Source: DYIB01 sp049320945 (GTDB lineage: Bacteria > Pseudomonadota > Gammaproteobacteria > Burkholderiales > Rhodocyclaceae). From it: a DNA stretch of 8,435 nucleotides. The DNA is taken from assembly GCA_049320945.1 (NCBI GenBank), contig JBMOQT010000155.1, positions 1 through 8,435 of the forward strand. Direction: 5' to 3'. Positions 1 through 4,863 of the stretch are shown here, one piece after another. The notes under the pieces are model-generated. The model saw nothing but the letters and a program-made list of their open reading frames with translations, had not been told where the DNA came from and did not search any database. The first letter of the stretch is position 1. The number at the start of each line of letters is the position of its first letter. A program made the position numbers and the translations under genes.

Positions 1-537
1 GCCGGCGCCTGCCCCTCCTCTACGCCCTTTCGCAGCGTGGAGGAACTGGTGACGGGCATCGACATGCCCCAGCTGCCCGTGGCCGTCCTGCGCCGTGAAC
101 TGGAGCAAAAACTTGAGGCCCTCACGACGTCGCCCAAGATCATCGTGTTCGGCTGCGACTGCGCCGCCCCGGTGAGCCGCCTGGAAGATCGCGCCACGGC
201 GGTGATGAGCCTGTTGTGCACCGGCATGCTGCCCCCCAGTTTCATCGAATACGCCCTGCGCGGCGGCGCCGACGGCGTGGTGGTGACCGGCTGCCGCGAG
301 GGCAGTTGCGCTTACCGCCTGGGCACCCGCTGGACCGAGGAGCGCCTGGCCGGCCGCCGCGAGCCCCACCTGCGCCGCAACGTGTCCCAGGAGCGCCTGC
401 GCCTGGTGTGGGCCGACCCCCAGGACCAGCCCGCCCTGTCCGCCGCCCTGAAGGATTTCCGCACCCATCTGCAAACCCTAGCCGGCGCGGACCGCCGTCC
501 GCGCCCCTTTACCCGGAGGATCGCCCGCCATGGTTAA
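1..537 (+). CDS. Ferredoxin/MvhD-type hydrogenase iron-sulfur subunit, 3' part (5' end outside window)
   Basis: The frame is open from base 1 to a TAA at 535-537, so this is the C-terminal 178 residues of a longer protein. The first residues read AGACPSSTPFR, the typical end of a 4Fe-4S ferredoxin motif (CP followed by a TP turn), so a ferredoxin domain precedes the window. From about residue 46 follows an MvhD/FrhD-like domain: FGCDC (Cys52, Cys54), LLCTGML (Cys73), GADGVVVTGC (Cys98) and Cys103, close to the family pattern that binds a [2Fe-2S] cluster. MvhD proteins pass electrons between hydrogenase or other donors and heterodisulfide-reductase-like flavoproteins; here the partner is unknown. 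The GTG at 37 would cut off the ferredoxin cysteine and is not the true start. The tail (about 40 residues) is basic and proline-rich. The next gene overlaps by 8 bases, implying an operon. Family assignment is confident; the role is not. Confidence 0.85.
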   Translation, partial: AGACPSSTPFRSVEELVTGIDMPQLPVAVLRRELEQKLEALTTSPKIIVFGCDCAAPVSRLEDRATAVMSLLCTGMLPPSFIEYALRGGADGVVVTGCREGSCAYRLGTRWTEERLAGRREPHLRRNVSQERLRLVWADPQDQPALSAALKDFRTHLQTLAGADRRPRPFTRRIARHG

Positions 538-1033
538 ACCCGCCGCCCTCGTCGGCCAAGCCGTTCTCTATGCCGCCTTTGCCGCGGTCATCGGCTACTT
601 CTCCACTGCGCCCGAGTACCGCCACCTGCCCCCGGACCAGGCGCTCATCAAGATCTCCTTCAGCCACCACGGCGAGCGGGTGTCCGAGTGCCGCCGGCGC
701 ACCCCGGAAGAGCTGGCGCGGCTGGCGCCGAACATGCGTACCCCCCTGGATTGCCCGCGGGAACGCTCGCCGGTGACCGTGCAGCTGGAACTGGACGGCA
801 AGCTGGTGTATGCCGGGAGCGCGCCGCCCGCCGGCCTGTCCAAGGACGGGGTATCCACCCTTTATCGCCGCTTTCCGGTGCCCGCCGGCGAGCACCTGCT
901 GGCGGTGAAAATGAACGACAATGTGCGTATCAAGGAATTCAACTTCCAGCGTGAGGAAAAGGTGGTGCTGAAGCCGGCCCAGATCCTGGTGATCGACTTC
1001 AATGCCGAGAAGGGCGGCATCGTGCTGCAATAG
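530..1033 (+). CDS. Hypothetical membrane-anchored protein, 167 aa
   Basis: The ATG at 530 is preceded by GGAGGA (515-520) with a 9-base spacer and overlaps the end of the upstream gene by 8 bases, so the two are probably translated together. Residues about 8-25 (VGQAVLYAAFAAVIGYFS) form one hydrophobic helix that would act as an uncleaved anchor, leaving the remainder probably in the periplasm. The remainder is rich in alternating hydrophobic and polar segments, suggesting a beta-sandwich. It contains two isolated cysteines (Cys54, Cys75), the stretch PNMRTPLDCPRERSPV and a paired histidine near residue 46. There is no CXXCH heme motif and no recognised catalytic signature. I do not recognise a named family. 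Its place beside an iron-sulfur protein suggests an accessory or assembly role in the same redox complex, which is inference only. Confidence 0.8.
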   Translation: MVKPAALVGQAVLYAAFAAVIGYFSTAPEYRHLPPDQALIKISFSHHGERVSECRRRTPEELARLAPNMRTPLDCPRERSPVTVQLELDGKLVYAGSAPPAGLSKDGVSTLYRRFPVPAGEHLLAVKMNDNVRIKEFNFQREEKVVLKPAQILVIDFNAEKGGIVLQ

Positions 1034-1079
1034 CGGCCCGATCCGTCTTATCCTGATCGATCTCCGAAATGAGCCTAAA

Positions 1080-1220
1080 AACCGCAGTTAACGCAAAGGA
1101 CGCAAAGTATCGCAAAGACCGCAAAGGAAATCTCCCAGGCGGTTGCGCCCATCCGCTGGGTGAGCTGTCGATCTTCTTTGCGCCCTTGGCGTCTTTGCGA
1201 TCTTTGCGTTTAAAGCGGTT
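1080..1220. repeat. Inverted array of CGCAAAG units
   Basis: The 205-base gap between the hypothetical gene and the oxidase-like gene holds two facing arrays. The left arm (1080-1127) begins AACCGC and carries CGCAAAG at 1092, 1101, 1111 and 1120 (steps of 9, 10, 9). The right arm (1176-1220) carries CTTTGCG at 1176, 1193 and 1202, a variant CTTGGCG at 1185, and ends GCGGTT, the complement of the left start. The central 48 bases are unrelated. Arms of about 45 bases could fold into a long imperfect stem. No ORF or T-run is present, so this looks like a dispersed non-coding repeat or MITE-like element rather than a simple terminator. I see no clear promoter in the rest of the gap. Confidence 0.85.
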
Positions 1221-1238
1221 TCAACTGGGGTTTCTAGG

Positions 1239-2654
1239 ATGAGCAGTGTTGCAGAAACCCTGACAGCGGTCCGGTCTTCCGCTCCCGCGGCGGCCGGCAC
1301 TTCCTACCTCCTGCCCGCGGCCGGCGCCGCCGCCGCGCGCCTGGCGCGCGGCTGGCTGTGGCTGGGGCTGCTGGCCCTGATCGGCTCCGGCGTGTTCTCC
1401 GTGCTGCTGGTCATATCGCGCACCCCGGGCGTGCAGAAGCTGTTTCCCGTGGCGGACTTCTTCCACGTGGCCCTGGTGGTGCACGTGGATCTGTCGGTGC
1501 TGGTATGGTTCATCTCCATCGCCGGGCTGCTCTGGTCCCTGGCCGGTGCGGCGCGGGCGCAAACCCTGGGCTGGGCGGCGCTGGCCATCGCCGCTGCGGG
1601 CACGGCGCTGATGGCCGCCGCGCCCTTTGCCGGCGCCGGGACCCCCATCATGGCCAACTACATCCCGGTGCTGTCGGGGGGCGTGTTCATGGCCGGCCTG
1701 CTGCTGTTCGGGCTGGGCTTCACCCTGCTGGTGGCACGCAGCCTGGTGGCCCTGCCGCCGGTCGCACCCCGGGACGGCGCCAGCGCCCTGCGCCTGGGGC
1801 TGTGGATCAGCGTGATTCCCGCCGCCGTGGCCCTCGCCGCCTTCCTCTGGTCCTACCTCACCACCCCCGGCGACCTCCCGGGCAAGGCCTATTACGAAAT
1901 CCTGTTCTGGGGCGGCGGCCACGCCCTCCAGTTCACCTGGACCCTGTTCATGCTCATCGCCTGGCTGTGGCTGGCCAGCGCCTGCGGCGCGTCCGTGCCC
2001 ATGGGCCCGCGCGTCGCCGCACTGGCCTTTGTACTGGGCGCCGTGTGCGTGCTCATCGTGCCGGTGGCCTACCTGCTGTGGCCGGCCCACGCGGTGGAGC
2101 ATCGCAACCTGCTCACCTTCGCCATGGGCCTGGGCGGGGGGCTGCCCATCCTGCCGGTGGCCCTGGCCGCGGTGATGGCCCTGCGCCCGGCCACGCCCAT
2201 AAGCCCCGAGGGGCGCCCGCTGCGCGCCGCCCTCTACTCCTCGCTGGCGCTGTTTACCGTCGGCGGCGTCATCGGCTTCACCATCGCCGGCAGCAACGTG
2301 AAGATTCCCGCCCACTACCACGGCTGCATTGTCGGCGTCACCCTGGCCCTGATGGGTCTGGTGTATCACCTGCTGCCGCAGCTGGGCTATGCCCATCCGC
2401 CGCGGCGCCTGGCCACCTTCTCCTCCTATTGCTACGGCGTGGGCCAACTGATGCACATCGGCGGGCTGGTGTGGTCGGGCGGTTACGGCGTGCAGCGCAA
2501 GGTCGCCGGCGCCGGGCAGGTGCTGCGCAGCACCCAGGAGGTGGTCGCCATGGGCATCATGGGCCTGGGGGGCCTCATCGCCATCATCGGCGGCCTGCTG
2601 TTCGTGGTCGCCGTCATCCAGGCCATCCGCCATGGACGAGCGGCGACTCGCTGA
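1239..2654 (+). CDS. Atypical heme-copper oxidase subunit I-like membrane protein
   Basis: A 471-residue protein with about 12 hydrophobic helices, the number in the catalytic core of heme-copper oxidases and NO reductases. Recognisable pieces, in order: FFHVALVVHVDLSVLVWF (His76/His82, a candidate low-spin heme ligand on helix II); WGGGHALQFTW (His228, matching the first CuB histidine of helix VI); AHAVEHRNLLTF (His284/His288, where the usual His-His pair should be); IPAHYHG (His359 and His361, matching the HXH pair that binds the high- and low-spin hemes). The position of the cross-linked tyrosine in A-type enzymes (HPEVY) is Phe232, and the adjacent His-His pair reads Glu-His. Databases would probably label it cbb3-type subunit I, yet no CcoO, CcoP or NorC partner is encoded in the window. 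The ATG at 1239 has only a weak GGGG/AGG ribosome site. Family is likely; enzymatic activity is uncertain. Confidence 0.8.
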   Translation: MSSVAETLTAVRSSAPAAAGTSYLLPAAGAAAARLARGWLWLGLLALIGSGVFSVLLVISRTPGVQKLFPVADFFHVALVVHVDLSVLVWFISIAGLLWSLAGAARAQTLGWAALAIAAAGTALMAAAPFAGAGTPIMANYIPVLSGGVFMAGLLLFGLGFTLLVARSLVALPPVAPRDGASALRLGLWISVIPAAVALAAFLWSYLTTPGDLPGKAYYEILFWGGGHALQFTWTLFMLIAWLWLASACGASVPMGPRVAALAFVLGAVCVLIVPVAYLLWPAHAVEHRNLLTFAMGLGGGLPILPVALAAVMALRPATPISPEGRPLRAALYSSLALFTVGGVIGFTIAGSNVKIPAHYHGCIVGVTLALMGLVYHLLPQLGYAHPPRRLATFSSYCYGVGQLMHIGGLVWSGGYGVQRKVAGAGQVLRSTQEVVAMGIMGLGGLIAIIGGLLFVVAVIQAIRHGRAATR

Positions 2655-2826
2655 AGCGGTGCGCCGGGCGTGCGTCGACGCCGCCCTGGCAGCCTACGAG
2701 GATGCCCAGATCCGCGGCCTGTGCCGCGAAGGGGCCTGGGAATGCGCAGTGGACGCGGTGCGCCAGGTGGACGTGGCGCGCATCATCGCGGAGCTGCACG
2801 CCGAAGCCAAGACGGAGGAGCGCTGA
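2632..2826 (+). CDS. Small hypothetical protein, 64 aa
   Basis: The ATG at 2632 lies 23 bases inside the end of the oxidase-like gene in another frame, so translation is probably coupled; only a weak AGG precedes it. The product is charged and mostly helical, with three cysteines (Cys14, Cys30, Cys38) in RRACVDAALAAYEDAQIRGLC and AWECAVDAV contexts. There is no membrane segment or signal peptide, so it should be cytoplasmic. The cysteine spacing is not a standard iron-sulfur or zinc motif. I do not recognise the family. Tight overlap suggests a small accessory to the oxidase-like protein. It ends 4 bases before the stop of the convergent membrane gene, with no room for a terminator. Confidence 0.7.
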   Translation: MDERRLAEAVRRACVDAALAAYEDAQIRGLCREGAWECAVDAVRQVDVARIIAELHAEAKTEER

Positions 2827-2830
2827 GGGT

Positions 2831-3943
2831 TCAGCGGCGCCCCAGGACCGACAGCATCTGGCCGATGAACAGGGCCAGGGCCGCGGCCGCCAGCCAGGCG
2901 GCCTCGTGCCGGCCGAAGGCATACAGGACGCCGGCGGCAACGAAGACCAGTGCCCGCAATCCCCCCAGCCGCGCCAGCTGCGTGCGCGCCCAGGCATGCC
3001 ACTCGCCCTGGGGGCCGGGCTTGAGCCACAAGGGCAACAGATGGCTCACGGCGCCGGTGACCAGGGGCAGCAGAAAGGCCAGGACGAAACCGAAAATGGC
3101 GTCGTTGCCGTTGAGGTAGCCGCGGCCGTGGCCGGTGCCGAGAAACAGCAGGGCCGCCAGCCCGAACAAGGCTAGCGACAGGGATGGCGCGGCGCCGTGC
3201 CGCTGCCCGATCTCGCGCCAGTACAGCACCGCCCAGGCGGTGCCCAGGCGCACCACCGGCACCAGGTAGAGCGCCAGCCCGACATAGGCCAGGGGTGCGG
3301 CCCAGGCGGCGCCCACGGCCAGCGCCAGCACGCCGGCCACGGCAAACACCAGGTCGCGCTTCAGGCGCACGGCGGCCTGGCGGTCCGGCTGCCCCGCCAC
3401 CGTCGGCAGCAATACCTGCAGCGTGCCGATGGCGGTCAGGCCGATGAAGCCCAGGGTATTCAGGTGCAAGTGGAACAGGCGCAGCGCCAGCCGCTGGCCC
3501 GGAGCCGCGACCATGGCGAACACCGCCAGCAGCGCCAGCACCAGGGCCAGCACGGCGGCCAGATACCAGTGCAGCGAGGGATGGGGCGCGCCCAGGGCGC
3601 CGCGGGCGCGGCGCACCATCCACACGGCCAGCACCACCATCACCGTCAGGGCCAGCCCCGCCGCCATATGCAGCCCCGCACCGAACCTGGGGAAGCTCAG
3701 GGCACCCGCCGCCATCAGCCCGGCGGCGAGACCGGCCAGGGGCAGGGCGTGCAGCGCCGCCGCCGGCGCGCGGCCGCGGGTGAGCACGGGCACGAAATGC
3801 ATCATGGCGCCCATGATCAGCGGCATGACGCCGGCGGCGAAGGCGAGATGCACCGCGCCGGCGAGCGCGACGGCGCCGGCCAGGGTCAGGGCCAGGGCGC
3901 CGGCGAAACAGAGAATGGCGGAGACGACGAGGGCGGGCAGCAT
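2831..3943 (-). CDS. Polytopic membrane protein with conserved-looking histidines (NnrS/CcoN-like)
   Basis: A 370-residue, very hydrophobic protein with roughly 10-12 membrane segments. Histidines sit in motif-like surroundings: VHLAFAAGVMPLIMGAMMHF (His32, His49), LFHLHLNTLGFIGLTAIG (His158, His160) and GAVSHLLPLWL (His301). Segments of the kind HLxxLGFIGLTxxGxxxxLLP occur in NnrS-type and oxidase-subunit-I-like membrane proteins that bind heme or respond to NO, so a heme-related role is plausible but unproven. I chose the ATG at 3943, where a hydrophobic helix begins at once. A frame extends upstream to a GTG at 4012, but those extra 23 codons are translated repeat DNA (see 3951-4027). No strong ribosome site precedes 3943, so the start is uncertain. 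It lies downstream of the DUF2249 gene on the same strand, probably cotranscribed. Confidence 0.72.
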   Translation of the reverse strand: MLPALVVSAILCFAGALALTLAGAVALAGAVHLAFAAGVMPLIMGAMMHFVPVLTRGRAPAAALHALPLAGLAAGLMAAGALSFPRFGAGLHMAAGLALTVMVVLAVWMVRRARGALGAPHPSLHWYLAAVLALVLALLAVFAMVAAPGQRLALRLFHLHLNTLGFIGLTAIGTLQVLLPTVAGQPDRQAAVRLKRDLVFAVAGVLALAVGAAWAAPLAYVGLALYLVPVVRLGTAWAVLYWREIGQRHGAAPSLSLALFGLAALLFLGTGHGRGYLNGNDAIFGFVLAFLLPLVTGAVSHLLPLWLKPGPQGEWHAWARTQLARLGGLRALVFVAAGVLYAFGRHEAAWLAAAALALFIGQMLSVLGRR

Positions 3944-3950
3944 GAAGATC

Positions 3951-4027
3951 AGTGACGGGTGACGAGTGACGAGAGATGGTACGGGTGCCCCCGCGGTTTT
4001 GTCACCCGTCACCCGTCACTCGTCACT
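3951..4027. repeat. Inverted TGACGRG heptamer element, copy A
   Basis: Left arm 3951-3974 contains three tandem GTGACGG/GTGACGA heptamers; right arm 4001-4027 holds the complementary GTCACCC/GTCACTC units (about 3.7). A unique 26-base centre separates them. The arms can pair into a stem of about 20 bases. The right arm supplies the TGA stop codon (4023-4025) of the DUF2249 gene, and the element fills the gap to the following membrane gene. A second copy starts at 8385, so it is a dispersed element and not coding sequence. Confidence 0.9.
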
Positions 4028-4280
4028 TTTTCACGAAGTCGATGACGATCTCGCCCGGCTCGCGCTTGACGTACTTGATCTCCACCGCCTCACCGTAGCG
4101 ATGGCGCAGCTGGTCGAGCAGAGGCAGAGGATCGTGGTCGTTGCAGAAGCGCATGGTCTCGCCGGGGAACAGGGCATCCAGGGCGCCGAAGATGGCGGCG
4201 TGGCGGAAGCGCTTGGCGATGCCACGGGCATCGAAGGGATAGAGGGCGTCGGGCTGCAGATGCAGATGCGGATGGGACAT
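4023..4280 (-). CDS. DUF2249 domain protein, 85 aa
   Basis: The product has the DUF2249 layout: FDARGI (residues 16-21), then LDALFPGETMRFCNDHDPLP (34-53) with the GE-hydrophobic-DHDP core, and a closing beta strand EIVIDFVKK. The fold is small and SirA/TusA-like; family members often sit in denitrification and NO-response clusters, with unknown biochemical function. The N-terminus carries a histidine run, MSHPHLHLQ, that could bind metal. The ATG at 4280 is preceded by AGGAG (4290-4286) with a 5-base spacer, which decides the start; a GTG at 4307 adds 9 unlikely residues. The gene is divergent from the zinc-binding-protein gene and upstream of the membrane gene on the same strand. Confidence 0.88.
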   Translation of the reverse strand: MSHPHLHLQPDALYPFDARGIAKRFRHAAIFGALDALFPGETMRFCNDHDPLPLLDQLRHRYGEAVEIKYVKREPGEIVIDFVKK

Positions 4281-4364
4281 GTCGGCTCCTGTCGGGTGAA
4301 TGAACACGTCCGCCCGTCATGCCGGGCGGTGCAGGCATTCTCTGGTGCAGCCCGTTCCGCGGCC

Positions 4365-4378
4365 TTGATTCAGATCAT
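4365..4378 (+). promoter_or_regulatory. FNR/ANR/DNR-like binding site
   Basis: The sequence TTGATTCAGATCAT matches the FNR/ANR/DNR consensus TTGAT-N4-ATCAA at 9 of 10 defined positions; only the last base differs. Its centre (4371.5) is 41.5 bases upstream of the start point predicted at 4413 from the -10 element at 4401-4406, the standard class II activator position. The regulator could be an oxygen sensor (FNR/ANR) or an NO sensor (DNR); the site alone cannot distinguish them. Confidence 0.75.
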
Positions 4379-4412
4379 GGAAGGAAAATTATAAAACGCT
4401 TATATTCCATGA
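4375..4412. repeat. 8-base inverted repeat spanning the promoter
   Basis: TCATGGAA at 4375-4382 is the exact reverse complement of TTCCATGA at 4405-4412, separated by 22 bases. It overlaps the right half of the FNR-like box on one side and the -10 element on the other, so it could be an operator for a second regulator or a chance pairing. Confidence 0.5.
4401..4406 (+). promoter_or_regulatory. -10 element of the FNR-type promoter
   Basis: TATATT differs from TATAAT at one position and lies in the AT-rich segment upstream of the ATG at 4434. It predicts a start near 4413 and a 21-base leader containing AGGG (4420-4423) as a modest ribosome site. There is no good -35 box at the normal spacing, as expected for an activator-dependent class II promoter. 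Confidence 0.6.
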
Positions 4413-4433
4413 CGTTACCAGGGTTATTGATTC

Positions 4434-4835
4434 ATGTCGCGTCACCGTTCCCGGCTTCCTCTCGTCTATTCCTGTTCCGGCTGTTCCAGCGCCGCACAGA
4501 TGACCAACTTCGTCGCCCTCCAATTGGACCGGGAGGGCGTGGCCGAGATGTCGTGCATCGCCGGCGTGGGCGGCAACGTGCCGCACCTGGTCAACATCGC
4601 CCGCTCGGGCCGGCCCATCATCGCCCTGGACGGCTGTCCGCTGGAATGCGCCCGCTCCTGCCTGCGTCAGCGGGGCGTCGAACCCGACATGCACCTGGTG
4701 CTGTCCAATTTCGGCGTGAAGAAGAAATACCACGCGGAATTCGATGTCCAGCAGGCGCACCAGCTGCTGGCTTCGGTGCGCGGCATGGCGGCGGCGCTGG
4801 ACAGGGAGGCGAGCCCCAGCGCCGCCAACGGATAA
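4434..4835 (+). CDS. DGC-type putative zinc-binding protein, 133 aa
   Basis: The sequence shows the hallmarks of the DGC family of putative zinc-binding proteins: YSCSGCSS (Cys14, Cys17) near the N-terminus, SCIAGVGG (Cys41), then ALDGCPLECARSCL with the Asp-Gly-Cys signature at 66-68 and further cysteines at 72 and 76. The six cysteines could hold zinc or an iron-sulfur cluster; the family is biochemically uncharacterised. No signal peptide or membrane segment is evident, so it should be cytoplasmic. It is the first gene behind the FNR-like promoter and ends 28 bases before the cytochrome-ferredoxin-reductase fusion, so the two form a transcription unit. Metal delivery to, or a redox partnership with, the fusion protein is an inference from position. 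Confidence 0.88.
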   Translation: MSRHRSRLPLVYSCSGCSSAAQMTNFVALQLDREGVAEMSCIAGVGGNVPHLVNIARSGRPIIALDGCPLECARSCLRQRGVEPDMHLVLSNFGVKKKYHAEFDVQQAHQLLASVRGMAAALDREASPSAANG

Positions 4836-4863
4836 TCGCCAACACAACCCCACGGAAGAGAAC

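Larger units (their letters stand above)
4281..4433. promoter_or_regulatory. Divergent intergenic regulatory region
   Basis: These 153 bases separate the divergent DUF2249 and DGC-protein genes. The part near 4381-4432 is clearly AT-richer than the surrounding coding DNA. It contains an FNR-like box, a -10 element for the plus strand and an 8-base inverted repeat (separate entries). I could not identify a convincing -10/-35 pair for the minus-strand gene. Confidence 0.7.

Noticed and set aside
37..39. GTG as the true start of the MvhD-type protein.
   Set aside because: The frame is open to base 1, and the residues before it include the CP-x-TP end of a ferredoxin motif, so the gene begins upstream.
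1091..1127. Short CRISPR-like array from the repeated CGCAAAG units.
   Set aside because: Units are 7 bases with 2-3-base gaps, far too short for CRISPR repeats and spacers, and the array is inverted on the other side.
1221..2633. Long minus-strand frame opposite the oxidase-like gene.
   Set aside because: Low-complexity His/Gln/Gly composition typical of antisense to a hydrophobic high-GC gene.
1358..3175. Long plus-strand frame of about 605 codons crossing the oxidase-like gene and the convergent membrane gene.
   Set aside because: It is rich in Arg, Pro, Gly and Ala with no domain signature and overlaps two genes with clear membrane segments; a high-GC shadow.
3944..4012. GTG-initiated extension of the membrane-protein gene.
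   Set aside because: The 23 added codons are the heptamer repeat element itself, and a hydrophobic helix starts right at the ATG at 3943.
4281..4307. GTG start for the DUF2249 gene.
   Set aside because: AGGAG lies 5 bases before the ATG at 4280, inside the proposed extension, so the shorter form is preferred.
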